Shown one piece after another: positions 11,005 to 21,736 of a stretch of DNA of 64,000 nt. The stretch is from NCBI GenBank assembly GCA_001599815.1, contig BCIA01000004.1, positions 5,420,082-5,484,081 of the forward strand, read 5' to 3'. The DNA comes from Furcasterigmium furcatum (lineage: Eukaryota; Ascomycota; Sordariomycetes; Glomerellales; Plectosphaerellaceae). Positions within the stretch are counted from its first letter, which is position 1. Each line of letters begins with the position of its first letter. The notes beneath the pieces were generated by a model. It ran no database searches, was not told the origin of the DNA, and worked only from the letters and a program-made list of their open reading frames with translations. Both the position numbers and the translations under genes were made by a program.

Positions 11005-11871
11005 ATGGCCATCCAAACCTCACAACGTATCCCCCGAGGGACCGTCACGGCCCGTCTCAACTTCTACGCCCCTCCCGCCGACGGCAGCGCCCCGTTCAAC
11101 CACATCGGAACCCCTCCGCCCGGCCTGCCCGGCCGCAACTACCAGGTCTCCACCCATCCGGTCACCATACAAGACATCCGCGGATCGGAGTCCGCCTTCG
11201 CCAACCTCGACCGCGACGCCTTCGCCCTGGTCCAGGGCGTGCCGCCGTCTGCTGAGAAGGAATTCACCTCCGACGATTCCATCACAGCAAACTACTACCC
11301 TGAGGTCGAGGCACTCCTTCTGAAGCATATCCCCGGCGCCAACAAGGTCATCTTCTTCGACCACACGATCCGCCGCGCGCGGCCGGGGGCCACACGCGAG
11401 CCGGTGCAGCAGGTGCACATCGACCAGACAGCGCGCTCTGCGGCGCTGCGCGTGCGCCGCCACGCCGCCTCGGAGGAGGAGGCCGAGCGCCTCCTGCAGG
11501 GGCGGTACCGCATCGTCAACGTCTGGCGGTCGCTGAACAAGGGCCCCGTCGAGTCGTTCCCGCTCGCCTTCGCGTCGAGCTCCACTCTCCAGGACAAGGA
11601 CGTCGTGCCCGTCGAGCACCGCTACGCGACCGGGTACACGGGCGAGACGGCCGGGATCCAGCACGACGAGGGCCAGAGGTGGCACTACCTCAGCGGCATG
11701 ACCGGAGACGAGCGGCTGCTGCTCGAATGCTTCGATAGCGAGGCCCTCAAGGAGGGGAGCGGCGTGCAGGGCGGGCGGGTGGCGCACACGGCGTTTGCGC
11801 ATCCGGGAACCGTGGAGGACGCGGAGGGGCGCGAGAGTATCGAGGTCCGGGCCTTGGTTTTCGGCCCCTGA
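11005..11871 (+). CDS. GA4 desaturase / CmcJ-AsaB-like oxygenase family protein
   Basis: 288-residue intronless protein of the fungal GA4-desaturase / CmcJ-like family, non-heme-iron-type oxidoreductases found in secondary-metabolite clusters (gibberellin desaturase, aspergillic-acid AsaB) and often as lone genes. Visible family landmarks: TARLNFYAPP near the start, the central KVIFFDHTIRR block, PVQQVHIDQT with the HxDxT-type metal-binding candidate, the GRYRIVNVWRSLNKGPVESFPLAF block, and YLSGMTGDERLLLECFDS near the C-terminus. Length matches the family. The substrate is unknown. There is no cytochrome P450, PKS, NRPS or transporter beside it, so a role in a cluster is not supported here. 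Convergent with the Sds3-like gene, 132 bp apart. Confidence 0.78.
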   Translation: MAIQTSQRIPRGTVTARLNFYAPPADGSAPFNHIGTPPPGLPGRNYQVSTHPVTIQDIRGSESAFANLDRDAFALVQGVPPSAEKEFTSDDSITANYYPEVEALLLKHIPGANKVIFFDHTIRRARPGATREPVQQVHIDQTARSAALRVRRHAASEEEAERLLQGRYRIVNVWRSLNKGPVESFPLAFASSSTLQDKDVVPVEHRYATGYTGETAGIQHDEGQRWHYLSGMTGDERLLLECFDSEALKEGSGVQGGRVAHTAFAHPGTVEDAEGRESIEVRALVFGP

Positions 11872-12003
11872 GCCAGGCATGACACGCGGGAGCGAGAGAG
11901 CGAGATGGCGGTCGTCAAAGTAGCATATAATTGGGTATCAGCGCGCGTCCTTTCTAATCTAAACACGAGCCATTCATCTGCCTGCCCGCACGCCCATGCT
12001 CGC

Positions 12004-13472
12004 TCAGTTCTTCGGCTTGACGACGTTGAGCCTCTCGTTAAGAGTCTCCGGATCGGGCCGGGCGTTGGCGGGGAGCTGGTAGCGCGTCTTCGTGTAGGGA
12101 ACGACGACGGATTCGAGGAGCCTGCGGCTGCCGTTGGGGTGGTCGAGAGACGCGCCAGGGCCCTGCTTGGCGTCGTACTTTTTGAACATTTCCATGAGCA
12201 TGAGGTCTGTGTTTGCCTCCTCGACGGTGAGCGACTGGGGGTAGTTCTCGTTGTTGCGACCGGTCGCCTTGTAATACGAGGGGATCTGCAGCGACGGGAT
12301 GCGCGTGGGCTCGTGGGGGTGGAGGATGTCGAGGTGCTTCGGGAACTCGAGGGTGCCGGCGGCCTCGGCGGCATCGAGGAGGCCCTGGTTGATTCCGGCG
12401 CGGGTGCTCCTGGTGGTGTGGGAGGTCTGGCGCTCCATCATGGGGGCGGCGAGGGCGTCGGGGTCCTGGTCGGCGTCGTCGCCGTTGCCTGAGTCGCTGC
12501 CGTTGGGGGATGCTGCGCCGTTGGAGTAGACCTTGTTCTTGAGAATGTACTTGTGGGCGGCGAGGGAGGCATGGTGGCGGGTCATGGAGAGCTCCTTTTC
12601 GGTGAAGAGCTTCTCGATGCTGTACGCGGGGCCATTCTGCTTCGCGGCGTAGCGCAGCTTCTCGTTCTGCCAGAGGGGCGTCGTAGTGCTGGGGTCGAGG
12701 GCGCGGCGGGTTGGCGCGGGAGAGCCGTCGTCCTCGCCGCCGGCTCGCTTGCGCTTCTTGTCGGAGAAGCCGGGCATGTCATCAGCGTCCTTGCGCAGGC
12801 GGGTGGCTCGCTTGCCGTGGGCGCCGCCGGGGCTGGCGGGGTTTGTGATGCTGAACTGGTTGGGGTGGAGGAGGAGGGCGGACGAGTCGGATATTTCAAG
12901 GGCTTCCCGTTCCTTGACGAGGCGGAACTTGCGGGAGGAGACGGTGTTGATGAGGCGGTCCCGAAGGGTGTTAGCCAGCGACCGGTGTTCTCTCTTGGCC
13001 GTCTCGACCTTGTATTGGTGCTCGTTCTGGTACTGCGCAAGACGACGGTCGTGGTCATGCTGACGAACGTCAGTAGAATATTCGAAGAGCGGTGTATGAT
13101 TCTCACCTTCTGCTGCGCCAGGTTGGCGTCGCGATATTCGACCAGGTCCTCGACCTCCTGCATGAAGAGCTGGAAATCGGGACCGGCCATCTGGATCAGG
13201 GTCCGGGCATTTTCGGGCAGGGCCTCTGGGGTCTGGGCCTCCGCATGCTCCTGTCGGAGGTCTGAGATTGTATTCAAGATGTCGGGATCATAGGGATCAA
13301 GGCGCTGTATCAGTGTGGTGTCGACCTGAATCTTCTGGAGCTGGTCTCGGTAGCTGAGATCCCGCTCCCGGTGGAACTTGTCGTCCAGGTACGCGAGCTT
13401 TTCGTTTATGAACTGGCGCTTTCTTTCGCGCTTTGACTGCGCAGCCGTCGGAGGCGCTTCGTTGGTGGCCAT
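12004..13472 (-). CDS. Sds3-like histone deacetylase complex subunit
   Basis: 473 residues from two exons, 13472-13107 and 13059-12004, split by a 47-bp intron (GTGAGA...CGTCAG). The N-terminal part (about residues 14-110) is a charged helical segment starting KRERKRQFINEKLAYLDDKF and RDLSYRDQLQKIQVD, typical of the Sds3/Dep1 domain of Rpd3-Sin3 histone deacetylase complexes. The central region has a basic nuclear-signal-like stretch (KKRKRAGG) and acidic, Ser-rich linkers. A C-terminal conserved block (YKATGRNNENYPQSLTV...MEMFKKYDAK) is probably specific to filamentous fungi. Chromatin role is inferred from the domain only. The assignment between Sds3 and Dep1 subfamilies is not settled from sequence alone. 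Confidence 0.65.
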
Positions 13473-13956
13473 CGTGGTGTATGTCTGGGTGTTGCTGTGG
13501 TGGTCTGGCGGTTGTTCTGTGGAGGTGAAATGGTCAGAGGGATTGGCACAGATGGGAGAGCGGAACGAAATCCAAAGGCGGAGCGCACAGGCCCCAACTC
13601 AGACATGGAGGTCGTCAGCCTCGCGGTCATCGGCGCCCTATCATTGGCCATTCGGGTCATTGGGGATTTTGCCCCACAAGGCTGGGCGGAATAGGCTTTT
13701 CGCAAACAATGGTATTGCAGCGGCATTGTGTTAATGGGAAGGGGTGGATGAATAGACACAATCCCGAGAATGGTCATTGATGAGTGTGCTCATTGTATGA
13801 TTCAATCATGTGCTTTGCCGAACCGGGCGGGTGCAGTGTGTCTCTCCTGCCTGCCAAGAGCCAGTCGTAGCGGGCGGTTCATCATGGCATAGAAAACATC
13901 AGATGAGAGAGTTGAAGCTTCCTCGAAAGCGTTGTTGATGTTTGTCGAACCAGCGC
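13473..13956. other. Intergenic between Sds3-like and COG7-like genes
   Basis: Promoter and leader of the Sds3-like gene plus the 3' flank of the COG7-like gene. No gene or clear regulatory motif was seen. Confidence 0.5.
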
Positions 13957-15156
13957 TCACAGCCCGCTCCTCAACTTCTGCAGCTGGGTCATCAGGCCAT
14001 AGCCCGCCAGGATCGTCTTCGATTCCTCCGCCTTGCCCGCCTTGATGCTCCCCTTCCTCGGGCGCCCGGTTGCCTCGAGGGCAGCACCCTCCCTGCTCGC
14101 TGTGGCCTCGACCTCCTTCAGCAACTCTTTGTGCCTGTCCTCCACCATTCTCGCCAGGTTTTCGATGAATTTTGCCCGGCCCTTCTCTTCTGCTGTTCCC
14201 TTCCACACAGCTGTCAGGTCCTTCAGCTGTTCCACCCGTTCTGCGGCTCTCTCGATCCCCGCCACAGGATCATCGTTCCCATCCTTGTCCTTTCCTGTCC
14301 TCAGAATCTGTGCCACCTCCTCACGTAGCTGCTTGAGGACTTGCTGTCCCTTCTCCTCCACGGAATGCTGCTCGCCGCCGGCAGACCCGAAGCTCCCCAT
14401 GCCTGGCTCTGGGGCAGAGACGGACAGGAAGCCCGAGCCGACGGAGACCTCTGACGGCGGGAACACAAACTCCATCGCGTCGCCGAACGTTTTGATAACC
14501 GAGTCTAGTCGCGCGCGGACGAGTGTCAGCGTGCGCAGCTGCTTGATGTACGCGGGCTCGTCTGCCTCGTCTTTCTCGTCCGCCGCGGGCGTCGCCCGTT
14601 CAAAGGCCGGCGCAGACTCGATCTTGGGGGTCACCGCCGGCGTCGTCGTGGACGCTCGCCTCCGCGGAGCGGGAAGCCCATTGGGCAGGAATTTCTTCAC
14701 GTCGCCCTGGAGTGAGTCGTTCATCGTGTCGGCGAAGCTAAGGGTCTCGCCACGTAGGAGTTCGACCTCGTACGCCAGGCGGCTCCCGCTTCGTAGGATG
14801 TCGTCCGTCAGCTGCGTCAGCGTACCCGACAGCCTTGTCGTGTGGGTGTTCAGCTGTGACAAGAGCGTCTGCGCTTCATTTGAGAGGTCCGCCAGGGGAA
14901 CGGCAGAGCTGCCCGTGGTTCTGTGGCCGGCCTGCTGGAGTGGCGGCAGCGAGGCATTGAGGTACGCCACCGGGTCGAATGCTGGGTCCAGAAAGTCCTG
15001 TAGAAACGGGTCTGATGTGTGCGTCGATTGCGGCTCGATCTGGACTGGTGTGGCAGCTGCCTTGGACAGTTGTCGTGTGTGTATGGGGATGCTCCTGGAG
15101 GATGCTGAGCTGTTCTGGCGCCGTCGTTGCAGCGTCGACTTGGAATCCCACGCCAT
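13957..15156 (-). CDS. COG7-like conserved oligomeric Golgi complex subunit (putative)
   Basis: 399-residue, intronless, mostly helical protein. The N-terminal third has the COG7 pattern: SDPFLQDFLDPAFDPVAYLN (compare the fLaddFDvkewiN start of animal COG7), then a long amphipathic helix region with QTLLSQLNTHTTRLSGTLTQ and a second stretch (LAYEVELLRGETLSFADTMN) ending in DVKKFLP. COG subunits tether retrograde vesicles at the Golgi. A middle helical segment (YIKQLRTLTLVRARLDSVIKTF) and a C-terminal basic stretch follow. It is much shorter than animal COG7 (about 770 residues), closer to the small yeast subunit. The match is architectural, by eye; another tethering-complex subunit is possible. 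Confidence 0.5.
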   Translation of the reverse strand: MAWDSKSTLQRRRQNSSASSRSIPIHTRQLSKAAATPVQIEPQSTHTSDPFLQDFLDPAFDPVAYLNASLPPLQQAGHRTTGSSAVPLADLSNEAQTLLSQLNTHTTRLSGTLTQLTDDILRSGSRLAYEVELLRGETLSFADTMNDSLQGDVKKFLPNGLPAPRRRASTTTPAVTPKIESAPAFERATPAADEKDEADEPAYIKQLRTLTLVRARLDSVIKTFGDAMEFVFPPSEVSVGSGFLSVSAPEPGMGSFGSAGGEQHSVEEKGQQVLKQLREEVAQILRTGKDKDGNDDPVAGIERAAERVEQLKDLTAVWKGTAEEKGRAKFIENLARMVEDRHKELLKEVEATASREGAALEATGRPRKGSIKAGKAEESKTILAGYGLMTQLQKLRSGL

Positions 15157-15615
15157 GGTTGTGATGAGTCCGATCCCCCCAATCGGAGTAATTGTGAGCC
15201 AGAGGTTCGTTTGTTGTTGATGTGAGTGAGATTGTCCCGTGTGCGAGCTGTTCTTGATGATGGATGTTCATGTGTATTGGATGAAGGAGGTGAGGTGTCA
15301 ATTAGAGTCGCTGAAGCTCATCACTTGCGGGTCCGCTTCAATTGGCCGTCCGTGGAATTCGGCGTGCTGGGTGCCCTGCGAGGGGCGCAGCTCCACCTCA
15401 CTGTTGGGGTCTCCCCAGCTCAGCACTGAACTGCCAGTGCGCTTAAACTTCCGTCAAGCTGCCCCAGTTCCCCAGCGACAACATCCTTCAGAATCAGTCA
15501 TAACCAACGGCCTGGTCGCCATCGGGCCTCAATATTTTTGATATTTTGACAGAGATTTAACAAGGTCATAAGCCCCACTCAGCCGAACGGATGCTCTCCT
15601 CCTCGTTATTACGCA
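15157..15615. other. Intergenic COG7-like to SDR
   Basis: Leader and promoter of the COG7-like gene plus the 3' flank of the dehydrogenase gene. Nothing else recognised. Confidence 0.5.
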
Positions 15616-16638
15616 TCACAGCATCTGAGCTCTCAACCCCCGGATGTGCTCCTGAAGCCAGGTCGGCAGTCCTCGAATCCCAGCTATGACGCCGATACGT
15701 TCTGGCAAGAATATCTGGCGACTTTTCCCCTGCATCACCACCGAAACTATGGTGTCTGACACGTCGTCTGGATCTAGCAGCGGATCTCCAAATGTGCCTT
15801 TCTGGACAAGAGGGCCGGTCATCGCGGTGCGGATCCAAAATGGGTGAATGATGCTGCAAAGGCTTGTCAGCTACGCACTGCCCTGTGTGCCTCCGAGAAG
15901 AAGCAGGGTGGTTACTGACCTTGTTCGCACATTTCCGGCATCGTACCTGTGCTTCAGTTCCTGGGTGATGCCCTCGTGGAGGGCCAGCGACGCGGCCTTG
16001 GTGCAGCTGTAGTCGATGTTCGACGCCACGGTAACGAAACTGGCGATGCTCGCGATGGTGACGATATGACCGTGATTCTGGCGGATCATGTGAGGCAGAA
16101 ACTCCCGGATGAGGAAGAAATGCGCCACAATGTTCACATCGAACGTCCGACGGATCTCTGCGTCCGTCTCTTCCAGCAACGGCTTGAAGGCGGCGACGCC
16201 GGCGTTGTTGACCAGGACGGTGGGTTCGCCGACATCACGACGAAGGCGGTGGGCGACCTGTTGGATTTCTGAAGTGGACGTCACGTCGAGTTGGTAGAAG
16301 TGGACGTTGGCCGGGAAAGGGGTCTTCGGGGGACGAAGGTCGACGGCGATGACCTTGACGCTCTTCTTGGCCAGCTTGCGAACGACCAGCTCGCCGAGGC
16401 CGTTGCTTCCCCCAGTGACCAGGACGATTTCTGTTCCCCAGTCCCATCCACGCGAGGCGGCGAAATTACCCAATGCCAGCTGAGTGAGAAGCTGGTTGAT
16501 CGAGGAGAAGAGCCACAAGGCAGCGAAGGCTCCGAATGCTGTCTTGACACGGGGAGACACTAGCAAATCCCTCAGTCGCCTGGACGCGATCAGATTCTCA
16601 AGGCGAGCAACACTCCATTTCGCTGGCGGTTGAGTCAT
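15616..16638 (-). CDS. Membrane-anchored short-chain dehydrogenase/reductase (RDH10/SDR16C-like)
   Basis: 318 residues from exons 16638-15920 and 15853-15616 (66-bp intron; the junction restores NVRTSIIHPFWIRTAM). The classical SDR fold is complete: nucleotide-binding TGGSNGLG near residue 72, acidic residue VIAVDLRPP at the end of beta-2, NNAG near 144, a Ser in TIASIASFV, and the catalytic YSCTK (Y/K) near 211. An N-terminal hydrophobic helix (AFGAFAALWLFSSINQLLTQLAL, about residues 35-57, split here by key residues only in part) suggests ER or lipid-droplet anchoring, as in retinol-dehydrogenase-10/SDR16C proteins. The natural substrate is not inferable; lipid or steroid alcohols are usual for this group. 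Confidence 0.85.
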
Positions 16639-17594
16639 GATGGAGAGAAGCGTGGGACAAGAATTACAACATTGAGGCTACCTGCAAGACGTGATGAAAT
16701 GAAGTCCACGGACATAGCTTTCAATTCAAACAACAATGGACAAAAACCAGGGCAAGACACACCAAAATAGCCTACCGAGGCTGGCGCCACGCCATGCCTC
16801 GGTTCCTGTATGTGGCTCGCACCTTGGCATCATGCAGGGTGAATCCTGAATATGTACGTGATTTACATTTGGTCTCGTCGGGAGCGCGCGTCGGATCCCA
16901 GTCAGCGCACCTCACGAATGGGAGCCTCTCCAGTTTCTGGGGGAAATGGGGTCATTCGTGCATGGTACGATACCTATGTACCTTGGGTAGTTAGACACCA
17001 CATGGCAACACAAGGCACGGTGCCTCGAGCGTCACCGGGCAGATTGGATGTCAATTACTACTGACTGGACTTATTATTCCAAACTGGTACATCGGCCCGG
17101 AGTGCATAACGGTTGGGAATGGAGAGAGATATTCTGCAGAGTCTAGCAACGGATGACCGGATTAGATATCTCTAGTCAACCTAACTATCTCCTAATTTGC
17201 ATGAGCATGGACCTGTTCGATTGATCTTTTGGAATACGAGTCTTCTGAGCCTCCTGTCACGGTCTGGAGGGGGGAAGGGGTCTAAGCAACTCTTACTGCA
17301 GGCGGACGCCGTCCCGCACCCGCACCACGGGTATCATGTCAATACAACTGATGTTTTCGGGCCCCTTGGATATCTAATCAACACATACTAAAGCGTCAGA
17401 TGTGATCTGTCCTTGATGGTTCAAAGCTGGACAGAGTCAGGGGCCGCCCCTTTTCGTCCTGGACGCTTACTAAGTGAAAATGGGGCCGTCCTCGTCTCCA
17501 TCAAGATCGAGGCACTTCTTCCCCTTCTCATCTCGGCTCAAGATACAGCATTGGTTCTTCAAAGCCATCGTCAGGAGCTGCAAGAATTTTCAAG
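16639..17594. other. Intergenic SDR to dienelactone hydrolase
   Basis: 956 bp without a supported gene. A TACCTATGTACCTTGGGTAG-like stretch at about 16972-16991 belongs to the family of TACCTAGGTA-like motifs seen elsewhere in the window. Confidence 0.5.
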
Positions 17595-18712
17595 ATGCTC
17601 ATCAGCGAGAGCCACGTGGATGTCAGCACCCAGGCCGACGGGAAGGACGGGTCCATGAGTGAGTCTTTGTCCGAGGGTGAATGAGCAACGTCCACACTCA
17701 CACTTTGTCTCCAGGGATCTTCGTCTTCCACCCGTCTATCCCGGGCTATCCCAATGCGTAGGTACTTGGAATAATCAATTTAGAAATATATGACTTACTC
17801 TGAGTAGCAAGTTCCCCGGCATCTGCCTCTTCTCAGAGATCTACCAAGGTGCGCTCATCTTCAACGTCCCATCCCACTAAATGAGATGGCGGGGTACCCT
17901 CACCGAAAATTACCCCGCCATCTCGGTCAACCCCTCACCGAACCCCTGAGCTCCCCTTACGAAAAGGGGCTTCCTCAACGTCGACCTCAAACTCACACCT
18001 CGCAGTGACCGGCCCGGTCGCCCGCTTCGCCCGCCAGATCGCCGGCCAGGGCTACATCGTCGCCGCTCCCTCCTCTTACCATGACTTCACCGGCCCGGAG
18101 CCTCTCGCCTACGACGTCCCCGGCACCGATGCCGGCAACGCCTGGAAGGTCGAGAAGACCCTTGCCTCCTACGACGAGGACTCCCGCCGCACAGCAGACC
18201 ACCTCCTTTCCTTGCCCACCTGCACTGGCCTCATCGGCAGCACGGGAATGTGCCTCGGCGGACACCTCGCCGTCCGCGCCGCCCTCGACCCGCGCATCTC
18301 CGCCTGCGTCTCCTACTTCGCGACGGACATCCACACCCGCACTCTCGGCCCCCACGAGGCGAAAAACTCCTCCCCCGACGCCCCCGCCGGCAGCACGCAC
18401 ACCCTCGACCTCCTCCCGCAGATGGCGCCCCACGCCGAGGTCGCCATGATCTTCGGCGTCAAGGACACCCACGTCCCCGACGCCGGGCGCGACCTCATCC
18501 GCGCCAAGCTCCGTGAGGCCGGCGTCGTCACCTCCTTCTACGAGTTCGCCTGGGCCCAGCACGCCTTCATCCGCGACGAGCTGAGCAAGGGCCGCTACGA
18601 CCCGGCCGTCACCAAGGTCTGCTTCGAGGTCCTCCTCGAACTTTTCGGGCGCGTGCTCAAGACGGACCTGGGTCCGCGTGAGAGCGTCGGCGCCGTGGAA
18701 CACGTCTGCTAG
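17595..18712 (+). CDS. Dienelactone hydrolase family protein
   Basis: 284 residues from four exons, 17595-17658, 17715-17757, 17808-17848 and 18006-18712, with introns of 56, 50, 50 and 157 bp spacing; all junctions keep frame and yield RIFVFHPSIPGYPNAKFPGI followed by CLFSEIYQVTGPVARFARQIA. Alpha/beta-hydrolase of the carboxymethylenebutenolidase (DLH) family: the nucleophile elbow is GSTGMCLGGH with Cys as nucleophile, the acid is likely the Asp in VKDTHVPD, and the His is in WAQHAFIRDE. These proteins open lactone rings of aromatic breakdown products; many fungal members have unknown substrates. The ATG is the first in frame and lies close to the first domain strand. The introns are three tiny coding blocks at the 5' end, so an automated caller could miss the first 50 residues. 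Confidence 0.87.
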
Positions 18713-18991
18713 ACTCTGGGCTCGTTGGGTGGGCGCTGAGGATGCGAATCAAAGGAAATTAACATTCGTCATTGGATCTGCTAGTGAGACCGTTTTCTAG
18801 TTCTATCGTCATGATGACCATTCTTGGTGCTGCTTCCATGCCTGTCCAGATCCCTCCCGCTGTGCCGTAATATCAAGGGCGAAGTCGACGCTGACCGGCC
18901 GAAACGCCTGGGATGAGTGTCGAACGACACCCACCATCGAAATCAAAGACTCCATCAAGGAGCCTACTGCCGTTTCAAGGTTGTTGGTGAT
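18713..18991. other. Convergent 3' region DLH / MscS
   Basis: Short spacer between two convergent genes; shared terminator region. No bacterial-type hairpin is expected or seen. Confidence 0.4.
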
Positions 18992-21736
18992 TTACCGCGG
19001 GGGGCCGGCAGGCGGCGGACCCTGACCCTGCGATGGGTGGCCGTAGGGCTGGCTCTGCAGAGGGTGCGGCTGGCTCATCGTGGGGCTCAGCGAGTTGCCT
19101 TGGCCCCTGTAGGGAGCGTACCCCGCCTGACCTTGCGCCTGGGGGCCCGCCTGGGAGACACCGGGCTGGTTGCTGTAGTAACCTCCCAGGGTACCGCCGT
19201 AAGGGGAGGGGTTGATCTGAGCCTCCTCATCGTAGGTCTCCAGGCGTGGGCTGGGCACAGGCACAGGGACCTGGGCGCCAGACGTCTCGCCGAGATTCAT
19301 GTTGGAGATGCCCTCGCCCGCCTTCCTTCTGCCGCCACGCGTGCTAGACCGCTTCATCAAGTCGCTACGCGAAGCCTCGTTCGATCTACGGTGATCTCCG
19401 GACACCCGGCTGCGCGTCTGCGTCAGATCGCCGCCGTCGTCGGCCATCCTATAGCCCCATTCTTCCGCATTACGGGGATCCCGCTTGTTGAGATCGGCCA
19501 CGGCATGCTTCTCCTTCACCGAATCGGTCTCACCGCCACCAGCGGCAGAGGTAGGCACCATGCGCGCGGCATCCTTGTCCTTGGCGGAGGTGCCACGAGC
19601 GGCAGAAGCCCAATCATCCGAGACAGAGACAGAGTACGTAGGGTTGGCCGGACCGCCGAGAGCATCGCCGCCGCCGCCAGGACCATAGATGGGGACTTTC
19701 TTCATGGAAAGAGCGAGGGCGCACATGAACTTGGAGCGGCGGGTAGCGCGAACGATCTCGTTGTGCCAGTTGGACTTGTGCTTGATGACGACCTCGAGGG
19801 CGAGCTTGTCCAGGTCGCCAACACTGTTGACGCCCATGGCAACGTCGGGCTGGAAGTCGCGGGAGTTGTCCGAGTGACGCACAAAGTTCTCCATCTCATG
19901 GCGCAGAAGCTCGATGTCCTCGAAGGAGGTGTCGTAAGAGATGTTAATCGTGAGGGTTTCCTTCATGGCCTTGCTTCGAGAGACGTTTTCGATCCAGAGG
20001 TTGTTGAGGATGATGTTGGGGACCTGAACGACCTGCATCTTGTCAATGCGAGTGAAGACGGTGTACAGCAGAGAAATCTTGTCGACGACAAGCTGCTCCT
20101 TCTCGGGGCCGGTGATGTCAACACGGTCGCCGACGTCGTAAGGATGCTTGACGAAAAGGAAGATGCAAGAACCGAGGAACTCCTGGGTGGTGACGGCGAA
20201 GACGAAGGACAGCGACAATAGGGCCGTGCCGGCGGTCGCCACAGTGGTCAGGAAGCTCGACTGGAACCAGGCAAGGAAGATGAAGATGACAATCAGGAGC
20301 ACGACGAACATGAGGACCTTATCGAAGACGCGGAGGGCCTGGCCAATATCCTTCATGCCTTCGGTAATGGCTTTGCGCTCCTTGCTGACCTCGACGACCT
20401 TGCGGCTCATTTCGTCCATGCTGATATCGCCATTCAGGTCCGAGTCGATCGAGTTGAAGGCCTCCGTAGCCTCGTCCTTGTAAGCCGGGCCGAGGACCTC
20501 CTCGAGATCATCCGGGTAGAGTGCGTCGCGACCCTCACAGACAAAAGACATCCAGATGCGGCGGGCAAGAGCCTCCGAAGGCTTGGTCTTCTCCAAAGCC
20601 TCAATGACGATAGAGTGAGCAGAGTTAGGGTTGAAGACCTGCTTGCCGGTGATTTCAGAGGCAACGTTGCCGAAGGCCGCCGTCACCTTGTCGCCAACTC
20701 GACCAATGTTGCCAACGAACTTGAGGGGGGCCGAGGCGGCGCCCGAACCAATTTTCTTGCCGGTCTGAGCGAGAACCGAGTCGGAGATGATGTAGTCTTC
20801 GTCTTCAAACTCGGGGCAGTACATGGGGAAGAGAGTCCTCGAAGCGTCGTACAGGAGACCGAGAAGATACACCTCGCGCTTGCAGGCCTTGATGCGCAGG
20901 GCGAAGGAGCGCTGGTGGTAAGAGATGCCGATGAGCTGCACGATGGCCTTCTCTGCAAGATAGACGGCGGCCGATGAGAACAGCGCACCGAGAACGCGCT
21001 CGACGATAACGACCCATTCGATGTTGTCGGCCCGGGCTTCGGCAAAGAGGCTGCGGAAGGTAATGAAGGATGCAAGAGCCCAGAAGAAGAGAGAAAGTGG
21101 AATCTGCAGGTTGTGTAGGACCGTGGCGTACTTGCGAGTGCCAGAGCTGACAACGCCGACCAAGAACATGAAGACGTGGGGCAGGAACCAGGCAACAACC
21201 TTGCCGGCCCAGAGGGTGAGCCAAGCGATTTCGATCCAAAGGAACAGCTTGAAGATCGTGGGGCCGTCAATATCGCGAACCTCCTCGTTGCTGTTTGTTT
21301 CTTTTCTGTTGCCGATGGTGATGTCGTCGTTGCCGGTGATGGGCAGGACGATGAGAGGGACGGCGAGGAGGAGGCCGACGGGGATAATGTAGACAAGGTA
21401 TCGTGTAACAACAGAAGCGTTGACGATCTTGTTATACAAGCGACCCATGGCGTTGAGAGAGACGCTCTCGTCCGAATCGCCGGTACCTTTCCTGCGCACG
21501 CCATTCTTGTTGGCCCTTCTCATTCCCCCAGGTCCAGAGAGAGTCTTCTCGTCGCCGTCGCCGGACGACTGGTCGAGGGCGTGTCCCATGTCGGGCCTGC
21601 GAGCGCCGGTTGAGCTGGCGTGGCTCTTCACCTGAGTGAGGGGGATGCCGCCGCCGTCTTGTTGATGAGCCATGTTTTCGAAAGAGTGGCTATGGCGTAT
21701 GGGGACGAAGCCACGAGTCTGGGGTGATAGGGTCAT
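18992..21736 (-). CDS. MscS-family mechanosensitive channel with EF-hand (Msy1/Msy2-like)
   Basis: 914-residue intronless membrane protein. N-terminal cytosolic tail (about 1-105), then four or more hydrophobic helices: YLVYIIPVGLLLAVPLIVLP, IFKLFLWIEIAWLTLWAGKV, HVFMFLVGVV, and IPLSLFFWALASFITFRSLF. An EF-hand (DSDLNGDISMDE, about residue 435) sits before the pore region, as in fission-yeast Msy1/Msy2, which act in the ER during hypo-osmotic shock and Ca2+ regulation. After a further helix pair (VLMFVVLLIVIFIFLAWFQ and TVATAGTALLSLSFVFAVTT) comes the MscS beta domain with FVKHPYDVGDRVDI. The C-terminal 200 residues are Pro/Gln-rich and disordered. A shorter start at the ATG near 21673 (MAHQQDGG) is also possible, since the first 21 residues are not conserved-looking. 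Confidence 0.9.
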   Translation of the reverse strand: MTLSPQTRGFVPIRHSHSFENMAHQQDGGGIPLTQVKSHASSTGARRPDMGHALDQSSGDGDEKTLSGPGGMRRANKNGVRRKGTGDSDESVSLNAMGRLYNKIVNASVVTRYLVYIIPVGLLLAVPLIVLPITGNDDITIGNRKETNSNEEVRDIDGPTIFKLFLWIEIAWLTLWAGKVVAWFLPHVFMFLVGVVSSGTRKYATVLHNLQIPLSLFFWALASFITFRSLFAEARADNIEWVVIVERVLGALFSSAAVYLAEKAIVQLIGISYHQRSFALRIKACKREVYLLGLLYDASRTLFPMYCPEFEDEDYIISDSVLAQTGKKIGSGAASAPLKFVGNIGRVGDKVTAAFGNVASEITGKQVFNPNSAHSIVIEALEKTKPSEALARRIWMSFVCEGRDALYPDDLEEVLGPAYKDEATEAFNSIDSDLNGDISMDEMSRKVVEVSKERKAITEGMKDIGQALRVFDKVLMFVVLLIVIFIFLAWFQSSFLTTVATAGTALLSLSFVFAVTTQEFLGSCIFLFVKHPYDVGDRVDITGPEKEQLVVDKISLLYTVFTRIDKMQVVQVPNIILNNLWIENVSRSKAMKETLTINISYDTSFEDIELLRHEMENFVRHSDNSRDFQPDVAMGVNSVGDLDKLALEVVIKHKSNWHNEIVRATRRSKFMCALALSMKKVPIYGPGGGGDALGGPANPTYSVSVSDDWASAARGTSAKDKDAARMVPTSAAGGGETDSVKEKHAVADLNKRDPRNAEEWGYRMADDGGDLTQTRSRVSGDHRRSNEASRSDLMKRSSTRGGRRKAGEGISNMNLGETSGAQVPVPVPSPRLETYDEEAQINPSPYGGTLGGYYSNQPGVSQAGPQAQGQAGYAPYRGQGNSLSPTMSQPHPLQSQPYGHPSQGQGPPPAGPPR

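Noticed and set aside
18917..20221. 434-codon frame antisense to the MscS gene
   Set aside because: Lies over the low-complexity C-terminal coding region; no domain and no leader or intron structure.
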